64,000 nt of DNA from Nitrospirillum pindoramense (GCF_007827955.1 NZ_VITR01000012.1:124001-188000), one strand, 5' to 3'. Positions 40,435-50,098 are shown, counted from the stretch's first letter. Numbers and translations: made by a program. Notes: generated by a model not told the origin, from the letters alone.

Positions 40435-42195
40435 ATGACCATGCACGTCCTCCACGGCGGCCGTGACGGGCTGGGATCTCCCAGCCCGCTGGCCCGCCTG
40501 GCGCCGTCCCGCTGGGACATGGTGGCCCTGCCCCTGGTCCTGGGCCTGCTGGCCCTCATGGTTTTCGGCGGGCACGAGGTGGCGCAGCCGCTGTCGCAGC
40601 TGGAACGCACCCCCATCACCCTGGATCCCTGGACCCTGCCCTACTACGCCCTGCGCACCACGCTGCGCATGATGGCGGCGCTGGGCGCGTCCCTGCTGTT
40701 CACCCTGGTCTACGCACCGCTGGCGGTGAAAAGCCAGCGGGCCGGGCAGATCCTCATCCCGGCGCTGGACATCCTGCAGTCCGTGCCGGTGCTGACCTAT
40801 CTGTCCTTCACGGTCACCTTTTTCCTGGGCTTGTTCCCCGGCCAGGTGGTGGGGGCGGAGATGGCGTCCATCTTCGCCATCTTCACCAGCCAGGCCTGGA
40901 ACATGACGTTCAGCTTCTACCAGTCGCTGCGGACGGTGCCATCCGACCTGGAAGAGGTGTGCACGGGCTATCACTTCTCCACCTGGCAGCGCTTCTGGCG
41001 GCTGGAGGTGCCCTTCGCCATCCCCGGCCTGGTCTGGAACATGATGATGAGCATGTCCGGCGGCTGGTTCTTCGTGGTGGCGGCCGAGGCCGTGACCGTG
41101 GGCAGCACCACGATCACCCTGCCGGGGGTCGGCGCCTATCTGGCGCTGGCCATCGAACAGCGTGACCTGAGCGCCATCGGCTGGGTCATTCTGACCATGC
41201 TGGGCGTCATCATCCTCTATGACCAGCTGCTGTTCCGGCCGCTGGTGGCCTGGGCGGACCGGTTCCGTGCCGACACCGTCCAGGCGGAACAGCGCCCGAC
41301 CTCCTGGGTGCTGACCATGGTGGAGCGCTCCGCCCTGTTCCGCGCGCTGGGCCGGCCGGCCGGCGGGGCCGCGCGCGCCACCCTGCGCTGGCGTTTCCCG
41401 TCCCTGCCCAAGCTCAAGCTGTCGGCGCCGCGGCTCAGCCCCCGCGCCATCAAGATCGGCGATTACGTGTGGCAGGGGGCGCTGGCCGCCATGGCGATCT
41501 ACGTCGCCGTGGACGGCATCCGCTTCATGGCCACCGGCGTCACCTGGGGCGATGTCGGCCATGTCGTGCTGCTGGGTCTCGCCACCATGGTCCGCGTGAT
41601 CGTGCTGATCGTCCTGGCCGCCATCTTCTGGGTGCCGGTCGGCGTGATGGTCGGCATGCGGCCGCGCCTGGCGGCCATCGTGCAGCCGCTGGCCCAGTTC
41701 CTGGCCGCCTTCCCGTCGAACCTGTTCTTCCCCGTGGCGGTCGCCGTCATCGTGCACTGGACCCTGAACCCGGACATCTGGCTGTCGCCGCTGATGATCC
41801 TGGGGACGCAGTGGTACATCCTGTTCAATGTCGTGGCCGGGGCCCAGGCCTACCCCGTGGACCTGCGCGACGTCATCGCCAACCTGCGCCTGCGCGGCTG
41901 GCGCAAGTGGCGTGACGCCTTGCTGCCCGGTGTCTTCCCCCACCTGGTCACGGGCGCAATCACCGCCAGCGGCGGCGCCTGGAACGCCAGCATCGTGGCG
42001 GAAGCCGTGTCCTGGGGTGACACCCATGTGCAGGCCCGCGGCCTGGGCGCCTACATCGCCCAGATGACGACCGACGCCGATTTCCCCCGCCTGGTCCTGG
42101 GCAACGTCGTCATGGTCTGCTTCGTCGTGCTGTTCAACCGCTTGGTCTGGCGCCCGCTCTACGGGTACGCCGAACGCCGCCTGCGTGTGTCCTGA
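40435..42195 (+). CDS. ABC transporter permease, two fused BPD_transp domains
   Basis: 586 residues. Two homologous permease halves in one chain, at about 20-270 and 335-585, each with about six membrane segments and an EAA-type coupling loop (first: V-P-S-D-L-E-E-V-C-T-G-Y; second: A-N-L-R-L-R-G-W-R-K-W-R-D-A-L-L-P). The family is that of nitrate/sulfonate/taurine importers (NrtB, SsuC, TauC), but the fusion of both halves is less common. It works with the ATPase encoded 24 bp downstream. No periplasmic binding protein gene is nearby, so the substrate cannot be guessed and a binding protein must be encoded elsewhere or not be needed. Confidence 0.9.
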   Translation: MTMHVLHGGRDGLGSPSPLARLAPSRWDMVALPLVLGLLALMVFGGHEVAQPLSQLERTPITLDPWTLPYYALRTTLRMMAALGASLLFTLVYAPLAVKSQRAGQILIPALDILQSVPVLTYLSFTVTFFLGLFPGQVVGAEMASIFAIFTSQAWNMTFSFYQSLRTVPSDLEEVCTGYHFSTWQRFWRLEVPFAIPGLVWNMMMSMSGGWFFVVAAEAVTVGSTTITLPGVGAYLALAIEQRDLSAIGWVILTMLGVIILYDQLLFRPLVAWADRFRADTVQAEQRPTSWVLTMVERSALFRALGRPAGGAARATLRWRFPSLPKLKLSAPRLSPRAIKIGDYVWQGALAAMAIYVAVDGIRFMATGVTWGDVGHVVLLGLATMVRVIVLIVLAAIFWVPVGVMVGMRPRLAAIVQPLAQFLAAFPSNLFFPVAVAVIVHWTLNPDIWLSPLMILGTQWYILFNVVAGAQAYPVDLRDVIANLRLRGWRKWRDALLPGVFPHLVTGAITASGGAWNASIVAEAVSWGDTHVQARGLGAYIAQMTTDADFPRLVLGNVVMVCFVVLFNRLVWRPLYGYAERRLRVS

Positions 42196-42219
42196 GGACA
42201 CGGGAAGGAGACCGAAATC

Positions 42220-43620
42220 ATGAACCTGACCCCGAAGTCCCTGCGGGCCGCGATGGGCACCCCCCTGGGCGTGACCGCGCCGGCCGACCTCGCCACCGCC
42301 GGCGTGGCCCCGCGCACGCCGTCCAGCAACGCCCCCATCCTCACCGTGCGCGGCGTCAGCAAGCGCTATGACGCCGACCCGGACAGCCCCCTGGTGCTGG
42401 ACAAGGTGGACATGACGGTGGACCGGCGCGAGATCGTGGCCCTGCTGGGCCGGTCAGGCTCCGGCAAGTCCACGCTGCTGCGCATCATCGCCGGCCTTTT
42501 GTCCTCCACCTCCGGCCAGGTGTCAGTGGCGGGCAAGCCGGTTTCGGGCCCGGCCAACGACGTGGCCATGGTCTTCCAGTCCTTCGCCCTGTTCCCCTGG
42601 CTGACCGTGCTGGAGAACGTGCAGGTGGGGCTGGAGGCGCGCGGCGTCCCGCCGGCGGAAATGCGCCGCCGGGCGCTGGCGGCCATCGACCTCATCGGCC
42701 TGGACGGGTTTGAGAACGCCTACCCGCGCGAGCTGTCGGGCGGCATGCGCCAGCGCGTGGGCTTCGCCCGCGCCCTGGTGCTGGACCCCGGCATCCTGCT
42801 GCTGGACGAGCCGTTCTCGGCCCTGGACGTGCTGACGGCCGAAACCGTCCGCACCGACTTCCTGGACCTGTGGGCGGACGGGCACCTGGCCATCGGCGCC
42901 GTGCTGCTGGTCACGCACAATATCGAGGAAGCGGTGCAGATGTGCGACCGCATCCTGGTGATGTCCTCCAACCCGGGCCGCGTGGCGGCGGAGATCGAGG
43001 TGACGCTGCCCCATCCGCGCGTCCGCACCGATCCCGCCTTCCGCCAGATGGTGGACCACATCTACGGCCTGATGACCCGCCGCCCCAAGGCGGCCCCCGG
43101 CCCCGCCGAGACGCTGGCCGCGGGCCTCAGCCTGCAATTGCCGCACGTGTCGACCAACGTGCTGGCCGGCCTGATGGAACTGGTGGACGGCGCGCCGCAT
43201 AACGGCGTGGCCGACCTGCCGGTCATCTCCTCCGCCCTGCAGATGTCCACGGACGACCTGCTGAAGGTGGCGGAAACCCTGCAGATGCTGGGCTTCGCCG
43301 AGGTGGTGGAGGGTGACATCCGCCTGTCGGCGCCGGCGCGGCAGTTCGCCCAGGCCGAGCTGGACGTGCGCAAGCGGCTGTTCGCCGATCATCTGCTGCA
43401 ACGCATTCCCCTGGCGGGCCACATCCGGCGCGTCCTGCAGGAACGTCCCAACCACCGCGCGCCCCGCGCCCGTTTCGAGACGGAGCTGGAGGACTACATG
43501 TCCGAGACGGCGGCGGATGAGACGCTAAAGGCCATGATCAGCTGGGCGCGGTATGCCGAGGTCTTCGCCTACGACGGCGATACCGAGCAGTTCCACCTGG
43601 ATGCGGAAGAAGAGGCCTGA
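42220..43620 (+). CDS. ABC transporter ATPase with C-terminal AAA-associated domain
   Basis: 466 residues, AAGGAGA 8 bases before ATG. About 45 extra N-terminal residues, then the ATPase: Walker [11 protein letters not shown]-loop [10 protein letters not shown], signature L-S-G-G-M-R-Q-R-V, Walker B I-L-L-L-D-E-P-F. From about 290 on there is a second helical domain ([10 protein letters not shown] ... [12 protein letters not shown]), the AAA-associated C-terminal domain (PF09821-like) found in some NrtD/SsuB-type ATPases and thought to sense or regulate. It powers the fused permease. A terminator hairpin follows at 43693. Confidence 0.92.
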   Translation: MNLTPKSLRAAMGTPLGVTAPADLATAGVAPRTPSSNAPILTVRGVSKRYDADPDSPLVLDKVDMTVDRREIVALLGRSGSGKSTLLRIIAGLLSSTSGQVSVAGKPVSGPANDVAMVFQSFALFPWLTVLENVQVGLEARGVPPAEMRRRALAAIDLIGLDGFENAYPRELSGGMRQRVGFARALVLDPGILLLDEPFSALDVLTAETVRTDFLDLWADGHLAIGAVLLVTHNIEEAVQMCDRILVMSSNPGRVAAEIEVTLPHPRVRTDPAFRQMVDHIYGLMTRRPKAAPGPAETLAAGLSLQLPHVSTNVLAGLMELVDGAPHNGVADLPVISSALQMSTDDLLKVAETLQMLGFAEVVEGDIRLSAPARQFAQAELDVRKRLFADHLLQRIPLAGHIRRVLQERPNHRAPRARFETELEDYMSETAADETLKAMISWARYAEVFAYDGDTEQFHLDAEEEA

Positions 43621-43692
43621 TGGGGGACTGCCGGGCGCCGCGCCATCGGCCAGGATGCTGATTTCAGCGGCGCGCGACGGAAGGACTTGGCA

Positions 43693-43734
43693 GAACGGGC
43701 CGCCGGTGATGCACTGCGCGGCCCGTTCCCTTTT
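43693..43734 (+). terminator. Terminator of the ABC operon, abutting the next gene's ribosome site
   Basis: GAACGGGCCGC (43693-43703) pairs with GCGGCCCGTTC (43718-43728), then CCTTTT. It ends only 2-3 bases before the GGAAG of the prolyl oligopeptidase gene, so either that gene's promoter overlaps the hairpin or read-through past it controls the gene. Confidence 0.75.
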
Positions 43735-43747
43735 CCGGAAGATGCCC

Positions 43748-45949
43748 ATGGTCCGTCCCGTTTCCCGCCGCCTGTTCGCGCTCGCCCTGATCGGGGCGGG
43801 ATTGTGGGGGAACGCCGCCGGGGCGGTGGGGCTGCCATCCACGCCGGCCAAGCCGGTGACGGACACCTATTTCGGGCAGGTGGTGACCGACCCTTATCGT
43901 TGGCTGGAGGATTGGTCCGATCCCGTCGTGAAGCGGTGGTCCGCCGACCAGAACGCCTACAGCCGCGTCTACCTGGACGCCGTGCCCCAGCATGCCGCCA
44001 TCAAGGCGCGGCTGACAGCCCTGATCGCGGCCACCCCGACTCGCTATTCCGGCGTACGCGCCGCCGGCGGCCATCTCTTCGCCCGCCTGACCGATCCCCG
44101 CCTGCAACAGCCGCAAATCGTCATGATCGACGACTCGATGGCCACGGCGCCGTCGCGGGACCTGCCCGTCCGCGTGGTGATCGACCCCAACAAGATCGAC
44201 CCGCGCGGCTTGACCGCGGTCGATTGGTTCGTGCCCTCGCCCGACGGCCGGCTGGTGGCGGCCAGCCTGTCCACTGGCGGCAGCGAGAACGGCAGTGTCC
44301 ATGTCTTCGACGCCGCCACCGGCGCGGAGGTGGGTGACGTCATTCCCCGCGTGCAATACCCCACCGGCGGCGGCGACCTGGCCTGGTCCGCCGATGGCAA
44401 GGGCTTCTGGTACACCCGTTATCCGGGTGAGGAGCGCCCGGAGGCCGACCGCCATTTCTTCATGCAGGTCTACTGGCACCCGCTGGGCGGGGACCCGCGC
44501 AACGACAGTTATGTGCTGGGCCATGACTTCCCCCGCATCGCGGAGGTGGAGCTGGACAACCGCGAGGGCACCGGCCCGCTGGTCATCTCCGTCGCCAATG
44601 GCGATGGCGGCGAGTTCGAGCATTTCCTGCTGCCGGCATCCGCCGGTCCCACCGGCACACCGGCGCGGGTCACCCGCTTCGCCGACAAGGTGGTGGCGGT
44701 GACGCCCGGGCCGGATGGCGCGCTATACCTGATTTCCCGTCTGAACGCGCCTGCGGGCCGCCTGCTGCGTCTGGCGCCGGGGGACACGGATCTGGCCCAT
44801 GCCAAGCTGCTGGTGCCGGAGGGCAAGGCGGCGCTGCTGTCCGACCGGGGCTCCCGCTCCCTGGCGGTGACGGACAACCGCCTCTATTTGCGCCGCATCG
44901 AGGGCGGGCCGATCAGCGTCGCCATGGTGGCACCAGCCACGGGCCAGCCCCTGGGCCCCTTGCCGCTGCCACCGGTGTCCGCCAACCATGAACTGGTGCC
45001 CTTGGCCGGCGGGCGCGTGCTGTATGACGTCACCACCTATCTCAGGGCGCCGCTGTACGCCGTTTATGACGAGCGGCGGCAGAGCATGGATGAGACCAAG
45101 CTCACCGCCTCCGGCGGGCTGGACTTCGGCGATGCCGAAGTGGTGCGCGATGCCGCCATCTCGGCGGACGGGACCCAGGTGCCGGTCACCCTCATCATCC
45201 CCAAGGGCGCCCGCAAGGGCGGGAAGGCGCCGGCGCTGCTGACGGGATATGGCGGTTTCGGCATCAGCCTGACGCCGGGGCAGCTGGCGGCGGAACAGCG
45301 GCTGTGGCTGGATGCCGGCGGCATCTACGCCATCGCCAACCTGCGCGGCGGGGCGGAATTTGGCGAGGCCTGGCACGATGCCGGCCGCCTGACCAACAAG
45401 CAGCACGTCTTCGATGATTTCGCCGCCGTGGCCCGCCTGCTGGTTCAGCGCGGTTACACCGATGCCGACCATCTGGCCCTGATCGGCGGCAGCAACGGGG
45501 GGTTGCTGATGGGCGCCACCTTGACCCAGCATCCGGAACTGGCCCGCGCCGTGGTGGGCAACGTGGGCCTCTACGACATGGTCCGCACCGAACTGGACCC
45601 CAACGGGGCCTTCAACATCACCGAATACGGCACGGTGACGGACCCGGCGCAGTTCCGCGCCATCTACGCCTATTCCCCTTATCACCATGTCACGGACGGC
45701 ACCCGCTATCCGGCCGTGCTGCTGACCACGGGGGAGAATGACGGGCGGGTGAACCCCATGCATTCGCGCAAGATGGTGGCGCGGCTGCAGGCGGCCGACC
45801 CCGCCGGCCTGCCCATCCTGCTGCGCACCACCGCCAATGCCGGGCATGGGCATGGCAGTTCCCTGGCGGAGCGGGTGGCCTTGTCGACCGACATCTATGG
45901 TTTCCTGTTCGACCAGTTGGCCATGACCCTGCCGCCGGCGGCCAAGTGA
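43748..45949 (+). CDS. Prolyl oligopeptidase family serine peptidase (S9A)
   Basis: 733 residues from the ATG at 43748 (GGAAG 6 bases before; the ATG at 43742 is too close). The signal peptide is about 1-23 (ending A-A-G-A), so the enzyme is periplasmic. It starts D-T-Y-F-G-Q-V-V-T-D-P-Y-R-W-L-E-D, typical for S9A. The seven-bladed propeller covers roughly 75-430. The hydrolase domain has S582 in G-G-S-N-G-G, D665 in G-E-N-D-G-R-V and H700 in A-G-H-G-H-G. It cuts short peptides after proline. Together with the two S46 enzymes it suggests that the cell lives on peptides. Confidence 0.94.
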   Translation: MVRPVSRRLFALALIGAGLWGNAAGAVGLPSTPAKPVTDTYFGQVVTDPYRWLEDWSDPVVKRWSADQNAYSRVYLDAVPQHAAIKARLTALIAATPTRYSGVRAAGGHLFARLTDPRLQQPQIVMIDDSMATAPSRDLPVRVVIDPNKIDPRGLTAVDWFVPSPDGRLVAASLSTGGSENGSVHVFDAATGAEVGDVIPRVQYPTGGGDLAWSADGKGFWYTRYPGEERPEADRHFFMQVYWHPLGGDPRNDSYVLGHDFPRIAEVELDNREGTGPLVISVANGDGGEFEHFLLPASAGPTGTPARVTRFADKVVAVTPGPDGALYLISRLNAPAGRLLRLAPGDTDLAHAKLLVPEGKAALLSDRGSRSLAVTDNRLYLRRIEGGPISVAMVAPATGQPLGPLPLPPVSANHELVPLAGGRVLYDVTTYLRAPLYAVYDERRQSMDETKLTASGGLDFGDAEVVRDAAISADGTQVPVTLIIPKGARKGGKAPALLTGYGGFGISLTPGQLAAEQRLWLDAGGIYAIANLRGGAEFGEAWHDAGRLTNKQHVFDDFAAVARLLVQRGYTDADHLALIGGSNGGLLMGATLTQHPELARAVVGNVGLYDMVRTELDPNGAFNITEYGTVTDPAQFRAIYAYSPYHHVTDGTRYPAVLLTTGENDGRVNPMHSRKMVARLQAADPAGLPILLRTTANAGHGHGSSLAERVALSTDIYGFLFDQLAMTLPPAAK

Positions 45950-46035
45950 CGGCTGTGCGGATGCTTTAAGGCTGTCGCGGGCGGGACGGGTGGCCCATAG
46001 TAGGGGCCTGTTTTTCCTCACGCTGTTCCGCCCCT

Positions 46036-47346
46036 ATGGGTCCGCCTGGTGCCATGACGTCCTTGCCCGCCATTCCGCCATCCCTTTCCCCGCTGGGGTC
46101 TGGGATGGACTGGCTGGACCCCGCTTGCCGGCTGGTCCAGGACGGGCAGGCGCATGGCCAGGCGGACCTGATTGGCTGTGCCCGGGACTTAAGGGCGCGC
46201 TGGGGCGCCGTGGGGCCGGTGGCGGCGGTGGCGGCCACACCGCTGGCCGTGGCCACGGCCCTGATTGCCGCGCGCATGTCGAACGTCCCGCTCTTCCTGC
46301 TGCGCGGTGCCGATGTGCCGCCGGGGGTGGACGCCTTGGTTCATGCGGACGGTACGGTGACGCGCCTCAACAATGGCGCCGGGGCTTCCGCACCAGGCTT
46401 TTCCCTGGTGCTGGAAACGTCCGGCACCACGGGCGCCCCCAAGCGCCTGCGCCACGATTTCGGGCGCCTGATGGCGCGCATCCAGCCGGGGCGCGGGCAG
46501 GGCTGCACGTGGTTGGCCACCTTCGATCCAGGCGGCTACGCTGGCCTGCAGGTGCTGCTGACCGTGCTGCGGGGTGGCGGCACCCTGGTCGACGGCGCGG
46601 CCCATGACGTACCGGCCCAGGCCGAGCGCGCGGCGCGACACGCGGTCACCCACATCAGTGCCACGCCCAGTTTCTGGCGGGCCTTTCTGCTGACCGGAAA
46701 GAAACCCCCACTGAAGGCGCTGACCCTGGGGGGCGAGGCGGTGGATCAGGCCCTGCTGGACCGCTTGGCGGCGGCCTTCCCCGACGCCACGCTACGTCAT
46801 ATCTATGCCAGCACCGAGGCGGGCGCCTTGTTCGCCGTGTCCGATGGCCGCGCCGGCTTCCCCGCCGCCTGGCTGGAGACGGGCGTGGAAGGGACCGACC
46901 TTGCCATCCGCGACGGCGTGCTGCATGTCAGAGGGCCCCGGCTGGCCGTCGCCCTGGCCGATGAGCGCCTGCTGACGGACGCCGACGGCTGGTACGCCAC
47001 CGGCGACCGGGTCGAGGTGGTGGGCGACCGGGTGCTGTTCCGGGGGCGTGAGGACGGCGTGGTCAATGTCGGCGGGGTGAAGGTCGTGCCGGACGCGGTG
47101 GAGGCGCTGATCCAGGCGGTACCCGGCATCGCCGACGCCGCCGTCCGGGTGCAGGCCAGTCCCATCACCGGGCATCTGCTGACGGCGCAGTTGGTGGCGA
47201 CCCCAGGTCAGGACCCGGCCGTCCTTCGGCCCTTGGTGGTGGCGGCCTTGGCCGGCTTGTCGCCAGCCGCGCGGCCCCGCCGACTGGAATTCGTTACTGA
47301 ATTGGAACTATCCCCGTCTGGAAAGAAGAAGCGGGTGCAGGCATGA
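46036..47346 (+). CDS. AMP-dependent acyl-adenylate ligase, short form
   Basis: 436 residues if started at 46036; ATGs at 46054 and 46105 are also possible and none has a good ribosome site. ANL-family motifs: phosphate loop L-E-T-S-G-T-T-G-A-P-K-R, Y-A-S-T-E-A-G, Y-A-T-G-D-R-V, F-R-G-R-E-D-G-V-V-N-V-G-G-V-K-V and the C-terminal catalytic Lys in L-S-P-S-G-K-K-K-R. It is about 100 residues shorter than usual acyl-CoA synthetases, mainly in the N-terminal part. It activates a carboxylic acid as acyl-AMP, for CoA or an acyl carrier protein. It overlaps the ketoreductase gene (ATGA) and is followed by a KAS III, so a dedicated short-chain acyl route is likely. No carrier protein gene is present in the cluster. 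Confidence 0.87.
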   Translation: MGPPGAMTSLPAIPPSLSPLGSGMDWLDPACRLVQDGQAHGQADLIGCARDLRARWGAVGPVAAVAATPLAVATALIAARMSNVPLFLLRGADVPPGVDALVHADGTVTRLNNGAGASAPGFSLVLETSGTTGAPKRLRHDFGRLMARIQPGRGQGCTWLATFDPGGYAGLQVLLTVLRGGGTLVDGAAHDVPAQAERAARHAVTHISATPSFWRAFLLTGKKPPLKALTLGGEAVDQALLDRLAAAFPDATLRHIYASTEAGALFAVSDGRAGFPAAWLETGVEGTDLAIRDGVLHVRGPRLAVALADERLLTDADGWYATGDRVEVVGDRVLFRGREDGVVNVGGVKVVPDAVEALIQAVPGIADAAVRVQASPITGHLLTAQLVATPGQDPAVLRPLVVAALAGLSPAARPRRLEFVTELELSPSGKKKRVQA

Positions 47347-48086
47347 GTGATCACATCATCGTCACCGGCGGCAGCCGGGGGCTGGGTCTGGCCCTGGTGC
47401 GCGCTCTGCTGGCGGACGGCTGGCGCGTCTCCACCTGCGCCCGCAGCGCCACGGCGGAGGTGGAGGAACTGGCGGGCCAGCACGGCGACCGCTTCCTGTT
47501 CCAGGTGGCGCAGGTGGGGGACGCGGCCCAGGTGACGGCCTTCGTCGACGCCGCTGCGGCCTGGGCCGGCGGCCTCTACGGCCTGGTCAACAACGCCGGC
47601 ATCGCACGCGAGGGCATCCTGGCCACCCTGCCGCAGGTGGAAATCGACTCGCTGATCCAGACCAATCTCAACGGCGCCATCCAGGCGGCGCGCGCGGCCC
47701 TGCGCCACCTGCTGCGCCGGCCCGCCGGCGCCAGCCCGGCGGGCGGACGCATCGTCAACATCTCCTCCATCATCGGGCAGCGCGGCTATACCGGCCTTGC
47801 CGCCTATGCCGCCACCAAGGCGGGGATGGACGGCATGACCCGGGCCCTGGCGCGTGAGGTGGGGCGGCGTGGCATCACCGTCAACTCGGTGGCGCCAGGC
47901 TATCTGGAGACGGAAATGTCGTCGACGCTCAGCGCCGGCCAGCGCGACCAGATCATCCGGCGGACCCCGTTGGGACGTTTGGGGACGGCCGATGATGTCG
48001 TGCCGGTCGTGCGCTTCCTCCTGGGACCGGCCGCCGCCTATATTACCGGGCAGACCCTGGTGGTCGACGGCGGCATCAGTTGCTGA
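47343..48086 (+). CDS. SDR oxidoreductase, FabG-like 3-oxoacyl reductase
   Basis: 247 residues; the ATG overlaps the ligase stop by 4 bp. Motifs: T-G-G-S-R-G-L-G for NADP(H), N-N-A-G, and the S-Y-K triad in N-I-S-S-I-I ... A-A-Y-A-A-T-K-A-G; the end L-V-V-D-G-G-I-S is typical. It reduces a 3-oxoacyl thioester to the 3-hydroxy form. With the KAS III 13 bp downstream and the ligase upstream it could make a 3-hydroxyacyl group such as 3-hydroxybutyryl. It is not the housekeeping fabG, given the setting. Confidence 0.9.
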   Translation: MSDHIIVTGGSRGLGLALVRALLADGWRVSTCARSATAEVEELAGQHGDRFLFQVAQVGDAAQVTAFVDAAAAWAGGLYGLVNNAGIAREGILATLPQVEIDSLIQTNLNGAIQAARAALRHLLRRPAGASPAGGRIVNISSIIGQRGYTGLAAYAATKAGMDGMTRALAREVGRRGITVNSVAPGYLETEMSSTLSAGQRDQIIRRTPLGRLGTADDVVPVVRFLLGPAAAYITGQTLVVDGGISC

Positions 48087-48099
48087 GGGGAGGATATTA

Positions 48100-49134
48100 A
48101 TGGCCTTGGCCCGGTTGAACGGCGTGGCGGTACGGGGCATCGTCTCGGCACTGCCGGCCCGGGTGGAAGACACCACGGACCTGGCCGTCCGCTTCGGGGA
48201 AGACGCGGCGCGGCGCCTGGCCACGGCCACCGGCATCCATGCCCGCCATCGGGTGGCACCGGACCAGTGCACCTCCGACCTCGCTGTGCCCGCCGCGCAG
48301 GCGCTGCTGCGGGGGCTGGGCTGGCCGGCTGACAGTGTCGACCTGCTGGTCTTCGTCAGCCAGACCCATGACCAGGTGCTGCCGGCCACCGCCTGCCTGG
48401 TGCAGCGGCGGCTGGGCCTGCCCAAGACAGTTGCGGCCTTCGACCTGTCGCTGGGCTGCTCCGGCTATGTGTATGGCTTGTGGGCCGCGGGCTCGGCCCT
48501 GGCCACCCTGCTGCCACGGGCGGATGGCCGTCCGGCGCGGGCCCTGCTGCTGGTCGGGGACACCACCACCCGTCTCCTGGACCCGGATGACCGGGCTGTC
48601 GCCCCGCTGTTCGGCGACGCCGCCGCCGCCACGGCGCTGGAAATCGACCCCGCCGCCGTCCCCATCACCGTTGATCTGGGGACGGACGGCGCCGGTGCCC
48701 CCTACCTCATGGCGGCGGGCGGGGCCATGCGGGCGCCGGACCAGCCGGCCCGGCTGTTCATGGATGGCACCCAGGTCTTCGCCTTCACCCTGCGTGAGGT
48801 GCCAGCCGCCATCGCCGCCACACTGGCCGCGGCGGGCTGGTCGCCGGCGGATGTCGACCGCTTCGTCCTGCACCAGGCCAATGAGATGATGATACGCCGC
48901 CTGGGGCAAAAGATCGGCGCCACGGAGGATAAGCTGGTGCTGGCGCTGGCCCGCCATGGCAACACCAGTTCCGCCTCCGTACCCCTGGCCCTGACCGACG
49001 CGATGGCCGGCATGCTCAAGGCGGGGCCGGCCCGGGTCCTGCTGTCGGGGTTCGGGGTCGGCTGGTCCTGGGCCACGGCGGCGGCCACCCTGGGGCCGCT
49101 GGCCGTATGCGAAACCCTGGTGCTGCCCCCCTGA
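48100..49134 (+). CDS. Beta-ketoacyl-ACP synthase III-like (FabH-like)
   Basis: 344 residues from the ATG at 48100 behind GGGGAGGAT. The triad of KAS III is complete: C120 in L-S-L-G-C-S-G-Y-V-Y-G, H258 in V-L-H-Q-A-N and N288 in R-H-G-N-T-S-S-A-S. It joins an acyl-CoA (or other starter) to malonyl-ACP. As third gene of the ligase-reductase-synthase operon it points to making a special short acyl chain for attachment to a sugar or protein. The convergent neighbour is flbT. Confidence 0.9.
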   Translation: MALARLNGVAVRGIVSALPARVEDTTDLAVRFGEDAARRLATATGIHARHRVAPDQCTSDLAVPAAQALLRGLGWPADSVDLLVFVSQTHDQVLPATACLVQRRLGLPKTVAAFDLSLGCSGYVYGLWAAGSALATLLPRADGRPARALLLVGDTTTRLLDPDDRAVAPLFGDAAAATALEIDPAAVPITVDLGTDGAGAPYLMAAGGAMRAPDQPARLFMDGTQVFAFTLREVPAAIAATLAAAGWSPADVDRFVLHQANEMMIRRLGQKIGATEDKLVLALARHGNTSSASVPLALTDAMAGMLKAGPARVLLSGFGVGWSWATAAATLGPLAVCETLVLPP

Positions 49135-49285
49135 GGGCGGCCCCGCTTGGGCCGGGCGGCCGGCCTTATACGCGCGGCATTTGATCGTGACCTCTCAAAT
49201 GCGCCCTCAAGCGCCGGGCGGCGCCTAGGCTTGTCCTCGCTGCGCCCTGCGGTGCCCGCTCCGGCGGCCCCCGTCGGGGGGCCTA

Positions 49286-49316
49286 CAGCGACACGAGTCA
49301 CTATCTCGTGCCGCTG
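49286..49316. terminator. Hairpin between convergent KAS III and flbT genes
   Basis: CAGCG-A-CACGAG (49286-49297) pairs with CTCGTG-C-CGCTG (49305-49316), an 11-bp stem with one mismatch and a 7-base loop, directly at the end of flbT. No T-run follows. A second GC-only hairpin (GGCCCCC/GGGGGCC) lies at 49266-49282. Confidence 0.5.
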
Positions 49317-49319
49317 GTA

Positions 49320-49772
49320 TTATTCGTCGATGGACGGGGCGGCCACTTTGCGGCGGCGGCGCACCACCTCCACCGTCGGCTTGGGCGCCGGGGGCGCGTC
49401 CATGGTTTCCTTGATGTCGAACAGCTTACGGCACAATTTCAGGGCACGGTAATTGTTGCCCTCCCGCACCAGGGTCTGCACCTCATCGAACAAGGCCTCC
49501 TTGTCCGGATGCTGGGCGCGCGCCTCTTCCAGAATCGCGGCGAAGTGAACCATGTTGGTCGCCGCGTCTTCGGGGAAGATGTAAATCAGCTGAATGACGA
49601 AGTAGAGCCGCTTTTCGATGGTGTCGCAGTTCTCCTCCTTCAGGATTTCCCGGCCGCGCAGGAAATTCACTTTGTTATAGAAGAACAGCGAGACGGGGTG
49701 ATCGCCGATGCCGATGACGGCGCCGTTGACGATCAGCTTTTCTCCCGGGCGTAGCACCAGTTTCAACGGCAC
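49320..49772 (-). CDS. flbT: Flagellar biosynthesis repressor FlbT
   Basis: 150 residues from the GTG at 49772, where the family start (M/V-P-L-K-L-V-L-R-P-G-E-K) begins; AAGGA lies 9 bases before it. The frame is open upstream but that part is not family-like. The conserved sequence includes V-N-G-A-V-I, F-L-R-G-R-E-I-L and I-Y-I-F-P-E-D. In Caulobacter FlbT binds the 5' untranslated part of flagellin mRNA and promotes its decay until the hook is finished. Here the flagellin gene lies 350 bp upstream on the same strand and has a long leader, so the same role fits. Confidence 0.95.
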   Translation of the reverse strand: MPLKLVLRPGEKLIVNGAVIGIGDHPVSLFFYNKVNFLRGREILKEENCDTIEKRLYFVIQLIYIFPEDAATNMVHFAAILEEARAQHPDKEALFDEVQTLVREGNNYRALKLCRKLFDIKETMDAPPAPKPTVEVVRRRRKVAAPSIDE

Positions 49773-50059
49773 GGGGCAATCCTTCCTTAGAACGCGGTCC
49801 CAGGCCCGGGGCCCGGGTTGGGACTCCGGCCTCAAGGCCGGGGCGGGCAGACCATTAAACGAATGGGGGCGGTCCTCGCATGCGGGGGCCCCTGTAGCCG
49901 GCCGCGTTTTATGGGACGCACAGCCGGTGATGGATTGGGTCCCTCCGCGAGCGGATGCACGCCCAAAGGCGAGTCCGCCCTCGGGCGACCCGCTCTAGGA
50001 ATTACGGCAGCGGACCCCGTCCGGTCATCAAAAAACCGCTGCCCCCCGAACCCCGCGAC

Positions 50060-50098
50060 AAAAAAAGAAGGTGGCGGACGTCGCCGTCCGCCACCTTC
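50060..50098 (-). terminator. Strong terminator of the flagellin gene
   Basis: GAAGGTGGCGGACG (50067-50080), TCGC loop, CGTCCGCCACCTTC (50085-50098); on the minus strand the stem is followed by seven T (50060-50066). A 14-bp perfect stem, fitting a highly expressed gene. Confidence 0.95.
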
